Assembly (NCBI GenBank): GCA_040285825.1
Contig: JAUPSS010000001.1
Coordinates: 682,001 to 746,000, forward strand
Direction of reading: 5' to 3'
DNA length: 64,000 nt
Source: Eukaryota sp. TZLM1-RC
Taxonomy: Eukaryota; Metamonada: BaSk clade
Shown: piece by piece, positions 31,503-43,239 of the stretch
How the letters are laid out: each line of letters begins with the position of its first letter
Position numbering within the stretch: the stretch's first letter is position 1
Position numbers and translations under genes: made by a program
Notes under the pieces: generated by a model
The model's input: the letters and a program-made list of their open reading frames with translations, nothing else
What the model was told of the DNA's origin: nothing
Database searches by the model: none

Positions 31503-31748
31503 GCCCGTGCTCTGGAGAGCAATTCCACTCTGACTGAATTGGATCTTCAGTACAACAACATTACCTCTGAAGGCGCTTGTGCTCTCGCCCGTGCTCTGGA
31601 GCGCAATTCCTTTTTCACTTTTTTTCAGAAAAAGCGCAATTCCACTCTGACTACATTGGATCTTTTGAACAACAACATTAGCAATCCAACCCAATCCAAA
31701 CTTCGACAAATAGCATCTAATCGTCCTTCTCTCCGAATTTTCGTTTAA
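31503..31748 (+). pseudogene. LRR 3' cassette (about 2 repeats plus cap)
   Basis: Starts abruptly inside a repeat (GCCCGTGCTCTGGAGAGC). It carries the same 33-bp insertion as the gene at 15.6 kb (31611-31643, flanked by GCAATTCC), so it derives from that type of 3' end. Not a complete gene. Confidence 0.7.
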
Positions 31749-31859
31749 TAAACACATTTCAGTTACTTTTTTCATCAACACAAAACCAACTAAAAAATTC
31801 TCCAACACCAATACAAATCAAAACCCAATACAAACTAGAAACAAAAACAACATCATTTG

Positions 31860-31928
31860 CCAACATCGTAGTCCAGTGGGTTTGCTCTCTGTTCTCTGCT
31901 TTGGCAACAGGGTTCGAATCCTATCAGC
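31860..31928 (+). ncRNA. tRNA-like A/B-box module
   Basis: A box at 31869-31879, B box at 31911-31921. Third copy in the same LRR-to-LINE A position. Confidence 0.45.
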
Positions 31929-32533
31929 TGCACTTCTGGCAAAAGGGGACCCCAAAGTGGGAGCCAGCATTTCCTTTCCCACTTTCCGGGTCTGACTGCA
32001 TGGTGCTTGATCAATGAGGGTGATTCTGAAGATTGGGCATTTTAGGTTTTTGTGGATCTTGATTTTGCATGTTATTCGCAAAAATTTCCTTTTGTGAGAA
32101 ATTGTTGCTGTAATTTTTTAACAAATATATATTTGTTTTCTGCGAATAATCAAGTCAAATCAAAAGAAACTAAAGCACATAAGAAACAAAATTATTTGGG
32201 AACACTTCTGTACAAGGCGAAAATGATACGATTCATCCATAAATTCCCTGCAAAATTGTTACTACTTGAACGACACAAATTACCAAAAATCATTGATAAA
32301 ATTCAAGGCGGATTGTCCAATGTTGCCAAAAATCGAAAAGACAAAAGGAACAAACGAAAACTTCGAATAAAGGTTCTTATTTAAATCATTTAATATCTCA
32401 GTATATTTATCTCTCTTACGATCTTCAGCCTTGTTTAATTGGCCATTAGTACTTAGTAAATCATCATCGCGATTACACAAAGCAAAGGGATCAACTGTAG
32501 TGAAATCAACAACAACTTGAGAGGAATCCACAA
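31929..32533 (-). mobile_element. LINE A 3' fragment
   Basis: Minus strand open from 32531 to 32280 for the endonuclease tail. It corresponds to the fragment at 18.0-18.6 kb in the sister unit. Confidence 0.75.
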
Positions 32534-32583
32534 AATTTCCATCTTTTATGCATAACTTTTAATCCAATAAAGAATAAAATAAT

Positions 32584-33718
32584 TAATTTATTGAATTTGC
32601 ACACTTGATTAAATTAAATCATAACTAATGGGACGACTATCATAAAACCAAGATTTCCTCTACAAAATCTTGATTTGCTTGCTGTCTAGCTAAAGCTTCT
32701 CTAATTCGATTGAAAAACCGAGGCAATCTATTCATCGTGGCAAATTGAATCCGAGAACGCCATAAAAAATATCAAATCTTTTCATTGTTTTTTCTTTCAC
32801 CATTTTTTGGAAGTCATCCAAAAAAGTTTCTGCTTCAACTGATAATCTTCCATTTATCGAAAATGGAAAAGCAATAAAAACCAGCTGTGTATTTCTATCG
32901 ATATTTGCATCTTCAATTTCTTTATCATATTTTCTATGTTTTTCTTTTGCTTTAAAATCCAGAGCAGCCACAGGATTAAGTTTTCTTCTGTGAACCAAAG
33001 TATCGTTTGCAACATTACATGAGACAAAGTCAACAATAGCTTCAGAATTATCAATCCAATCACAGTATACATCACCTCTATCATCAGAACCAAAATTATT
33101 CAGAGAAAGTGTTTCTTTCAGCAGGGGCTCTTTGATACACGATATCCTTGCAGTTTGTGCCATATTGAAAACAATGTCTCTAACAGCATCATGTAATGAA
33201 GAACGATAAGTTATCAATTTAGAGCAATTTAGAGCATGGCGCAAAGTGAGTTGAGGTGAATTCGAACAAATACATTTTTCTTTTGATAATAATTGGTTAA
33301 TGGGCATGTTCAAATATAATCTCATTTTTGTTACAAGTGCTTCATAAGTAGCACACAATCCAAATCTTCGTGGTACAATGGTTACAAAAAGTGAAGAATC
33401 TGACACCTTGTTTTCACAAACACCCTTTTCCAATAACAATGAGTGAAGATCTTGATTTAAAACAGCCGAGCTGCAAATATTATTATAAAGATCTTTTTCA
33501 TACATTCCAGTCAATCTTTTCTGTAATGTTCGAAGAGTGTACTTCAAATTTAAAACATTTTTTTCTGGAATATTGCCATTGAATGATTGGGGAAAACATC
33601 GACCCCATTTTTCTACATCAATTCTTGAAATTTCTTCATTTAATGCAAAAACAGTGGAACTTTGCGTTGTCATCAATAAATCTTCCCAATCTGCAAATCT
33701 TTCGGAGAACTCAAAGAT
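32584..33718 (-). mobile_element. LINE B, 5'-truncated, with target-site duplication
   Basis: Flanked by TAAAATAAT at 32575-32583 and 33719-33727; the sister unit has the empty site at 18648-18656. The minus strand is open for 334 codons and encodes the end of LINE B: the CICSN...RHALNC finger, the HDAVRD helix, and the restriction-like endonuclease DDRGDVYCDWIDNSEAIVDF. The finger is intact here. It is 5'-truncated, as is usual after incomplete reverse transcription. Confidence 0.9.
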
Positions 33719-33727
33719 TAAAATAAT

Positions 33728-33990
33728 CAAATACACAACTAAAACTCCATATCCTCAAAGTGTGCCTCCTCTACCACAAAACAATCAATTACTAAAGATT
33801 CAGAATATTTCCCAAAAAAATGCAGAATGAATCAGAAATTAATTCACCATTCCCTTAAAAATAAATAATACAATCCGGTTTTGCCAGTCAACACACTTGA
33901 AAATTCTTCCAGTTCTTTCCTTTTCAAAGACTCAAGCAAGGAAAAAACAAATGAACATAAAATGTATTGGGCATGTGAATATTCATTGAC
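33728..33990 (-). pseudogene. Decayed LINE C-like C-terminus, second copy
   Basis: Sister of 18660-18985, with a deletion of about 45 bp removing the middle. Confidence 0.5.
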
Positions 33991-34533
33991 AAAAGAAGTA
34001 TGTTTCACGAATTAAAAAATTTTGTATTTTTCGCTAGCAAGAAAAAAACTATTTGATGCCGTTAAGCAGATGAACACACGAAACAAAGAGAGAATTCTTA
34101 GTTTATAAAATTAATTCATAAACCAATATCACGAAGAAATCTACTAAATCAATTTAAGCTAAACAACAACACTTTTTTCCGTTTTTTTTGAAGACATTGA
34201 GCAATACATGAACACGGCAGAAAAAGAAGTTGTCCAATTTTTCCGGTAATTTTTTGACATCATTACACACAGTTCAAATGTACATTTGTTGGTATAAGTC
34301 GAGATGAACAGAATGACATAACATATATTATTGACACTATTAGTCTCAATAAACTAGAAGGAACCATCACATTCGCTACTCAGGAACAGCTAAACTGCAT
34401 TCCAGGCTACACCGTCGGTTGTTGTTGAATTATAATTGATTTAGTAGGGTTCTTTGTGTTTCGACTGATCACGTTATACTCGATTATGAATCAGTTATTA
34501 ATCAACTCAGTGTTCTCTCTCCTTCGTGTGTTC
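33991..34533. repeat. Spacer duplicated from 18.99-19.51 kb
   Basis: No coding signal; small indels separate the two copies. Confidence 0.5.
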
Positions 34534-34648
34534 ATCTGCATAACGGCATCACCTTTTCATAGACAACGCAAAACTGAGTCAAAGTATATGGTTTAATTAC
34601 CTTACGTGTTTTAAAGACAATCACAGATGTTTGGTCATCAAACATCTG
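34534..34648. repeat. Hairpin-bearing repeat, third copy
   Basis: Ends in the same perfect inverted repeat, 34624-34648. Confidence 0.7.
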
Positions 34649-34790
34649 TATATTTTTCAAATTTATCTCAACTTATTCCACCCATAAAAAACACCTGCAA
34701 CCTCAAAAGTTTCGGAATAACAGAATGTGAATTTATGCATTTCCAATCAGCTCAATCAAATAATGCCACCTCAAATATGAAACCTATTAT

Positions 34791-35111
34791 ATGAAACAAA
34801 AATCTTGGTTGTCGATAAAAACAGTGAAAAATCAACAGAACAAGAACTCACAGATGACTTGCTCTCAATCATTTATATCTTCAATTGCAGACAAATGGGT
34901 AGACGAAGGTATAAAAGCACAAAAGGTGAGAATTTATCCATCGAGGTTACAGAAGAAAATTCTTCGTAAAATTACCCATAAAGGAGAATTCCATTTTGCA
35001 TCCCGCTCATCATATCACAAACAAGACATTACCCCATTGGTTGCCCTAACTTTTGAGAGACAAACAAAGGCATTGGGTAGAGCATATTTGGAAGATGAAG
35101 CTTATTCATAA
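34791..35111 (+). CDS. Conserved orphan ORF, 106 aa, copy 2
   Basis: Same length and frame as 19773-20093, with M-to-I and T-to-A changes. Function unknown. Frame conservation supports, but does not prove, a gene. Confidence 0.4.
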   Translation: MKQKSWLSIKTVKNQQNKNSQMTCSQSFISSIADKWVDEGIKAQKVRIYPSRLQKKILRKITHKGEFHFASRSSYHKQDITPLVALTFERQTKALGRAYLEDEAYS

Positions 35112-35447
35112 ATGTTTATTTCATTAATAAATTGAATTTCTATAATTGAACATCATACAATGCTTCACTGAACTTGAATTATGTCTTTACGCCCAAGATC
35201 ACCATTATGAATACAACTGTCTAATATCAATTTTTCCTGTCAAAGTAGTTATACCAACATCCACACAGCAGAGATAACTTTATGATGGCGATTTGATCAA
35301 TTCCTAGAGTATGTGTACCTCAAAATATCAAATCCCATTAGAATGGTTTATGCCATTATCCTATATATATTAATGCGAGTGTGAGTGGGTGTTATATTCA
35401 ATTAGTCTTTTCATAAAATAAATACCAGTGGTTTGATTGAATTCCTC
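35112..35447 (+). promoter_or_regulatory. Intergenic region with TATA-like element, second copy
   Basis: CCTATATATATTAATGCG near 35361-35378 is conserved with the first copy at the same distance from the MBL ATG. Confidence 0.35.
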
Positions 35448-36181
35448 ATGAAACTAACTGTTATAGGCCACTGGGCAGGATATCCTAAAGCTAATGACGC
35501 TACCTCTGGTTATTTGCTCCAGCACGATGGTTTCAATGTTCTTATTGATTGTGGTAGTGGTGTATTGTCCAACATGTTGCACTTCGTTTCTTACACCGAA
35601 CTGCATGCAGTTGTCATCTCCCACTACCACCATGATCATATTGCTGACGTAGGTCCACTACAATACGCTAGGCTAGTGGAAACACAGCTAGGCAAGGTGA
35701 ATTCTCCACTCAAAGTATATGGCCCATCGTATGATCAGGATACACTGTCAAAGTTAAAGAAACCTCCATTTGTTGACACTGTTCCATATGACCCGCACAG
35801 CCGAAAAACAATAGGTCCGTTTGAGTTGGAATTTCATGAAAATATCCACTCAATTAAATCATTTGCCATTAAGGCTACTTGTGGATCCAAATCAGTAGCT
35901 TATTCAGGAGACACTGCCTATCATGAGACATTGGCAGAGTTTGTGAGTGATGTAGATTTGTTCATTTGCGAGGCGAGCTTCTATCCTTGGCAAGATGCAG
36001 TGCCTTATGGACACTTAACAAGTACAGAAGCAGCGAGAATTGCTCAAAAAGCGTCAGTAAATCTCTTCTACTTACACATTTACCTCACTTCGGAAATGTA
36101 AACGAGTTGCTTGAGGATGCTAAGAAACATTTCGAACAGAGAACGAGTCTGGCATTCAAAGGGTGGTGTTGTGAGATATAG
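35448..36181 (+). pseudogene. YhfI-like MBL hydrolase, copy 2 (frameshifted)
   Basis: Almost identical to 20430-21164 through residue 208 or so, then a one-base loss near 36064 shifts the frame and stops it at 36101. The last metal ligand (histidine of THLPH) and the C-terminal helix fall out of frame, so the product should be inactive. The original C-terminus is still readable in another frame up to 36181, so the event is recent or a sequence error. Confidence 0.8.
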
Positions 36182-36366
36182 TTGTTTTTGTGGTTTGATT
36201 CCATTGTGGTTTGATTCCATTGGAATGTGGAAGTGTAAAGAAAATGGTGTGCTGTTAAAGTAACTACAAGTGATTCAATCAATCAACATTTTGACACCAT
36301 AAATTCAATAGACTTGATGACTAGACACAAGCATTAGTAGAGAAAAATTCGTTAATGAAACTTTAT

Positions 36367-39300
36367 TTATAAGTCAAGTTTGAGACAACTTTTGACAATT
36401 TTCTTCAAAAAAGATTTCTTGACAAATTCAGGATCTTGGTTGACATTCCAATGCCCATATTTTCTATAACAAGAAGGGTCGTTTTTCCTATCACACTTGT
36501 CGCCAAACTTGCACTTATAAGGAATCACTGGTATAGGTTCATGGGTAAATGTGAAGCGATGAAGAGGATCCTTAAGACCTTCACAACTTACCCCATGTTC
36601 ACATACTTCCAGCTCAACGTGGTCAAATAGTCTGCAGTGTTCCTCGTTTTCCACATCTTTACAAAATCCTGAATATCGACAAATATGTTTAAACCCCCTT
36701 AAATGCTTGGCTCCCTCGGAGGTCTTTCCCATATGATCCACATAGTAATACTCGCAGGTATAAGGATTAGGACATTGGGGTAGTTCAGAGTTTATATTAG
36801 GAGCACTTTTAGTAATAGAGGAAGATCTTGGTTTTTGAAACGATTTTGTGGATGTAAAATGTTGAAAAAATGTTCGATGAGATAGTGAAGCCAACTGGTT
36901 ACAATTTTTAAAGGGGCAAGGTGGGACATGGTGAAATTTTGAAATATGATCTCTTTCTTCAACACGTTGGCAGGGAAAGAGCAAATCTTGACATGGAAGC
37001 ATAAAATTTCGAGAATTTTGAATTAAATCGTATTTAATTAAATCTTGGCATTGTGCTAGACAATCCCCAAATCCACTAAATATAATTGAATCAAAAAACC
37101 TGTGGAAAATGGAAAGTACAAATGATAAAACAGTCATTGCACCAGGAATAGGGTTTCTGAAAGCTCCACAACCAAGAGGGCAAATCACTAAATGAGTAAT
37201 TCCGTGTTTAATGGCAGCTAAAAAGACAGAGGTCCATCTCTTGTATAGTAATTGTAAATCATCAAAATGAGAATAGTCTTCACCAAAGTTTTCAACTTCC
37301 TTTTTTTGTGGATTTTGAGGAGCAGCAGTACTTATAATGGTAACTCTTTGTGGTTTTTCAAGCAATTGACATCCAGTAGTTTCAGTTGTTTTGAAAATTT
37401 CCACATTTTCGGTAACTACAACATCAATTTTAGCTGTGTTCCATGGATATGCTACCCTTTGGCCAGAAACTACCTGTCCACCATACTGTTCAGGATCCAA
37501 AGCAGCACCCAGAGTAGTTCTTCTGAAAAGTGATTCTTCTTGAGCACTGGCACCCGTGAGATAACCACCACCAGGATGTTCCTCATTAGCCATGTTGAGG
37601 ACACCAACACGGTTAGTGGTAGGATCAAGGCCAATCGCACATTCAAGACAGTCTTTTTCCAAAAACTCGATCGGTTTAACATCATTAGTTGCAAAAAAAT
37701 CAAAATCATGATTAAAAAAATCGTCAAAAAAATAGACAGAATTACATAGCAAATTACAATTCAATCTAGTAAAGGATTCACCATTCAGAGCATAACCATT
37801 GGCATTCACGACTCTCAAAGCATGAGCTAATATGATGCACAACACAAGCCTATAACAATTGTTGAATCTTCGTCTAAGAGAGGGAAGGTCATAGGAATTG
37901 ATTAGGAAATGGATTAATTGATCATTGTAATTTTCGACTAAATTTCCATAGTAATGCAGAGCCAAATCAACATGGGCCTTTTCTTCGGCAAAACAAACAG
38001 GACACGCAAGAGCAGGATTGAATTCCTCAACCAAAACTAATGTAATTTCTCTATTTTTCCCTCTAATTCTACAATTAAAAATCGTACCTCTTTTAAGAAC
38101 ACATTCATCCTCTGTGCTGACCAGAACAACTCTTTTATCCCCAAACAAAGTGATCTTGTGCTTTGTGGAAGTGAGGCTCTGGTCAATGACGTGTTTCAGA
38201 GTTGAGAAATTTGGACAAGGAATGAAGACTAGTTCGAATAAATAGAATTCATTAAAAGAAATTCTAAAATTTTGGTTGGAAGTGTCAATTGATTGAATGA
38301 TCTCTGATTGATCTTCTTTTGAAAAAGACCAAATATTCGAACAATGAAATGTCAGCCAATATTTGGTCATTTAGATAGATTGTCTGTGAATTCGGTAATA
38401 GTTGAGCCAAATTTTCGTCAATAACAGAATGATTAATTGGTGATCCATCTTCGACAACGACTGTGATCGACGTCAAGGCTAAAATTTTAGAAGTTTGATC
38501 TCTTCCCCTGCTCTTGAGCTCTACTGTTTCCTTTTGCTTATCCATTAATTTTTGTTTCAATTTTTGAATCAATTGATTGTTTTTTTCATTATTATTGACC
38601 GCCATCTGATCACTGTTAGTGGACATTTCTGAAATTTCTGCCTTTAAACCCAAAACTTCCTTTTCCAAATTTTCAATGATTTCCGATCGGTCGGCTACAC
38701 AATTTTTGAAAGAGTCAATGATAGCAACAAATTCTTCATTAATTTCTTTAATTTTCCCATATTGCCCTTCTAATTCATCATGAGAGTCAGAAAGATCCTT
38801 GAAAGCTGATTCTGATTGGTTCAAGGAAACAGAAAGTGATTTAATAACTGATGAATAATTGGTAGATTTTTCGGAGAGATCACAAAAAAGATCATAAAGC
38901 TCATTGAAAGAAGTTGAAAATGTTTTGAATTCTGAACGTTGTGACTGAATGGTTTCCTCTAACTGAGTAATTTTTGACTCCAATTCAACAATTAACGTAG
39001 ACTTAAATTGAATTTCTGTATTCAATTCAGCAATCAAGTCTTGATTATTCTTGATTGATTGACAATTTGATTGATTCTCGGTTGATAATTCCGAATTACT
39101 GGCTTTTAAGTGACATAATCTCTGATTCCAGTGATTCTTTTTCAGACGTTAGAGATTTGATTTGAGTAGTTAATTCAGCAATTGATGAATTTAATTCTGC
39201 AAATTTAGAACTTTTCATCAATAATTCTTGATTCTTTGAATTAATTTCAGCATCTTTTTCTTTTAATAATTCAATTTTATCACCATTATCTTTTTCATTT

Positions 39301-40051
39301 TTCTTAATTTCTTCTTTTAATTCACTATTCAACAGACCCAACTCATCTAATGCACTTGATAATTCATTATTTTTACTGTAATTGAGTTTAACTGTTCCTT
39401 TTCCAGAATTAATTCCTTTTCACTCTCCGAGTTACTACTAATTTTTGCTTTAATTTGATCCAATTCAAGTTCTCTTTCGGATATAACACTACCTAATTTT
39501 TCTTTTTCTAGCACAACCAAGTTATAATTTGTTTCTAATCTAACCAACGAGTCAGTTTTGAGCTGACAAGTTTTCTGACATTCTGAATATTTCGAAGTGA
39601 TCTCTTCTAACTGAGACTTAAAATTTTCACACTGTTCCTCAGTCAAGGTTAAATTTGACCGAAGCTCTTGAATTTGATCGGAAATGTCTTGATTTTGAGC
39701 TTCCAAGTCTTGTTTTTCTTCACTAACTTTGTTTAAATTTCGTTGTAATTCTTCATAAAGTTTTGATAATTCCTGATTTTTGACCGTCATGTCATTTAAT
39801 TGATTGGTAACGTCAGCAATTTTGACCTTATCAGATTCTACTTTGGCTTTCAAATGATTAATCTCTTCCTTTAAAGATCCAACTTGTTGTTGATTGAGCT
39901 CCTTTGATTCAAGCTCAAAGTTTTTAAAATTTTGTTCCAAAATTTCGTAATCTGACTTTGACTCTGCAAGACTTTGGGTTAATTCTTCACATTTCTGTTC
40001 GAATTCAGCAGACCTCCGTTGAAAACCTTTCAACTTGTCAATTTGAGACAA
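36367..40051 (-). pseudogene. Coiled coil-PARG-PBZ-like zinc finger gene, copy 3 (most complete)
   Basis: Minus-strand order: about 560 residues of coiled coil, a middle globular segment, a bacterial-type (DUF2263/TIGR02452-like) PARG domain with HPGGGYLTGASAQEE near 37530-37580, which fits the GGG-x6-8-QEE signature, then six zinc-finger-like units (36420-36990) of form C-x4-6-C-x7-H-x5-H; one has x16 and the last has C for H. These resemble PBZ fingers (C-x5-C-x6-H-x5-H) that bind poly(ADP-ribose). The predicted role is PAR binding and hydrolysis. The PARG/finger part is one open frame (36367-38370). The coiled coil is broken by a deletion of about 35 bp near 39378, a one-base gain near 39103 and an extra A near 38322. 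The 5' end is cut by LINE B. The stop is overlapped by AATAAA. Confidence 0.8.
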
Positions 40052-40406
40052 ACATAGAAAATATGATAAAGTTATTGAAGAGGCTAATGTCGATAGAAAT
40101 ACACAGCTGGTTTTTATTGCTTTCCCATTTTCGATAAATGGAAGATGATCAGTTGAAGCAGAAACTTTTTTGGATGACTTCCAAAAAATGGTGCAAGAAA
40201 AAACAATGAAAGATTTGATATTTTTTTATGGCGATCACGAGATTCAATTTGCCATTATTAAAAGATTACCTCGGTTTTTCAATCGAATTAGAGGAGCTTT
40301 AGCTAGACAGCAAGCAGATCAAGATTTTGTAGAGGAAATCTTGGTTCAATGATAGTCGTCCCATTAGTAATGAATTAATTAAATTAAGTGTGCAAATTCA
40401 ATAAAT
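40052..40406 (+). mobile_element. LINE B 3' fragment, sister of 7166-7520
   Basis: Frame open at 40170-40352. It ends at AAATTCAATAAAT (40394-40406), which is the target site duplicated by the C element. Confidence 0.75.
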
Positions 40407-40506
40407 TTGAATAAATTTAAATTTTTTTTCTCCCTCCCTTAGTCAACCCTTTCATATTTCACTTTCTGTCAAGGCGTCAAAGTCGTACTGTTTCTCTGTC
40501 AAAACG

Positions 40507-43239
40507 ATGCCTTTGGCTGATAGTGACTCTGATACTGATTGGAACGCCCAAGCAAAGATTCTACCAGTCAGATCAAGCTCATCCACTCCACTTCCCCACT
40601 ATCCCCACAATACAAGCTATGCTCGAAATTCATCTCAAAAAAATTTTCATTCAAAAACTGATCATTGTACCAGAAAAAACACAGAAAAACTACCATTACG
40701 TTCCTTGCGTTCTGTTGCGCGTTCTATTAACAACTCCGTTTCTCGAAATTTGTTTTCTTCAGCTGAAACTGCAAAAAGTCAAAAGTCTATTTCTACTTTT
40801 AAGTCAAAAATTGACAAAATTGAAAGAACTGAAAAAATGAAACCACTGCCATTAAAAGGTTCTAAAAAATGTTCGATTTGTGGTATCAGTGGTCATAATT
40901 CGAGAACGTGCCCTGAGAAACAAAAATGAGAATTTGAATTAAAATCTGCACAACAAATTCTCAAATGTTCTGTTCCAGCTGTTGCCGTTGTGAAAGGTGC
41001 TGAAAATAATGTTTCTGACGATCAACAGTTAAATGCTTCTAGTGTTCCCTCTTCTTCCCCTTCTGAAAACAGTCATTTTTGTTGTCCATTTTGCAAAAAA
41101 GATGTTGTAGATTCACGAAATGGTCGAAAACTTCTGTTTTGTACGAATTGTAAAGCCGTTGATACCGTAAGACCCCCGATCCGGATCCCAGTAGAAATAA
41201 GTCCCGCCAGCACAATCCCCTTCTCAATGGAAATGAGAAATTTTACTTCTGAATTGAAAAATAATAAGTGGAATATTTCATCCTTCTGGAAATATTTTGC
41301 TAGAAAAAACAAAAATTGTTTTAAGAAAAAATTTGGAAAAAGAAAAATTGTAAAATCAAAAATTTGCCGTAAATTGTGCTTACGTGGTCGTTATGGTGCC
41401 GCAAAGCAGTCTTTGTTTTCCTCTTCTTTGGCTGATGCAAACTCTGATACCCTTGAAAAACTTCAAAAGTTGCATCCTCAAGAAAATTTCAAGTGCAGCA
41501 AGCCTGAAGTGTGTCCTTTTTGGATTGAAAATCCTATTACTGCAATTGAAGTTCTTAAAGCTATTCAAAAATTGCCAAAGGGGAAAGCAGCAGGCCCATC
41601 TGGAATTTCATTTGATCTGTTAGAAATAGCGTGTTCCAGTGCTCCCGAAATTGCTGATGATCTAGCCCACTATTTTCAACAATTGATTGTTTTGAAAATT
41701 AATCCTCCATTTGAATTACTCGCAGCACGTCTGATTGCTTTAGTAAAGCCTGGAAACGGAATCAAACCTGATGGAATACGCCCAATTGCTGTTGGTGAAT
41801 CTCTTTCTCGTTTGCTAGCATCAATTGTCTTCGATCGTGTCAAAGACAAAGCTTCTAAATTTTTGAATCCTCATCAATTTGGAATCAAAACAATTGATGG
41901 TGCTTCTGTTGCTGCTATTGCCTCTGATACCTTTTTTAATGCAGAGGAAAATAATTTTATTTTTAATCTCGACTTCAAAAATGCTTTTAATTCTGTAAAG
42001 CGAGAACCAATTTTTGAAGTTATTAAATCTGATTTTCCTGAGCTATCGAGTTTTTTCTACCATTTTTATGGGAAAGAATCAGATTTAATTTTTAATTCAT
42101 TTGGTCTTAAATTATCTTCTGGAGTGAAGCAGGGAGATCCTTTAGGCCCATTATTGTTTTGTTTAGCTATTCACAAAACTTTAAATATCATTAAGCAAAA
42201 ATACCCTTCTATAAAAATAGTTGCTTATATGGATGATATATCCTTGATTGGTTCATTTGATTTACTAGAATTGGTTGCTCAAGAAATTGCCGATTCATAT
42301 GAAAATATTGGGCTTCATCTTAATGCCAGCAAATGCCTTCTGATTGGCTCTTCTGCTCAAGACCTCGTGATAAACGATTCTATTGTCCCTTTTACTAATT
42401 AAAGTAGTGATGCTTTTAAGTTCCTTGGTTGTTGGTTAGGAAATGTGCCTCAAATTCAGAATGAATTGCAATTTATTTTGGAAAAAATGAAAATTGAACT
42501 TGATTCGATTTCTTCTTTAGATATAGAAAAGCATATTAAATTTTTCATGCTTAAAATTTGCTACACTGGGAGAATAACCCACATTTTGAGATCTTGTGCT
42601 CCTTCCATAGCATTAGATTTTTGTCGTTCTTTTAATTCATTGAGAACAGAATTTTTTGCTGATTTATTGGATGTAGAACCAGGAATGTTAAAAAGCCATT
42701 TATTTTCTTCAGCAAATTTGGGTGGTATTGGTTTTACTATATCTTCAATTTTGTGTCAATCAGCATTCTTGGGTGGTGGCAAAAATTTTATTTATGAATT
42801 TTCTCGTAGATTTCCTGATGATTCTCATCTGTTAGTCCCCAATTGTAGTCCCTATTTGTATGAGTTATCTTGTGAACTTGAAAAATTACCGCCACAAATT
42901 TGGACCAAATGTTTTCCTCAATCAATTCAAGAAATTCCAAACCGATCTCTATTTAATTTACAGTTTTGCTGTAAAAAGCTTCAACAAAAATTGTCAAAGA
43001 TTTTTGAAAGCTTGCATTTTGATGTTAGACTTGGCTTGGCCAAGAAAAAGAATCCCGCTTTTGCAAATCTTTTACAAGATATGCGTGACAGTACTTCCTC
43101 TGCCTTAGTAACAACAATTCCACAAGTTTATGGTACTCTCTTGTCCGATTCTGCTTGGACTCTGAATATGAGATTTCGTTCCTTTATCTGACCTGATAAT
43201 TTACCTCATAATTTAATTTGTAAATGTTCTCGAGAAATT
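40507..43239 (+). pseudogene. LINE C ORF: zinc fingers and reverse transcriptase
   Basis: A single frame from ATG 40507. It has a CCHC knuckle CSICGISGHNSRTC at about residues 122-135, a second zinc pair (CCPFC...CTNC) at about 191-215, and RT with AAGPSGISFD, PIAVGESLSRL, GVKQGDPLGP and AYMDDISLIG (catalytic DD near residue 574). A thumb-like region follows up to the CKCSRE finger, where LINE B interrupts. Three in-frame stops break it: TGA 40927-40929, TAA 42400-42402 and TGA 43189-43191; the last is TGG in the repeated copies downstream. It is therefore inactive as read. The endonuclease half is supplied only by the nested and resumed 3' copies. Confidence 0.8.
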
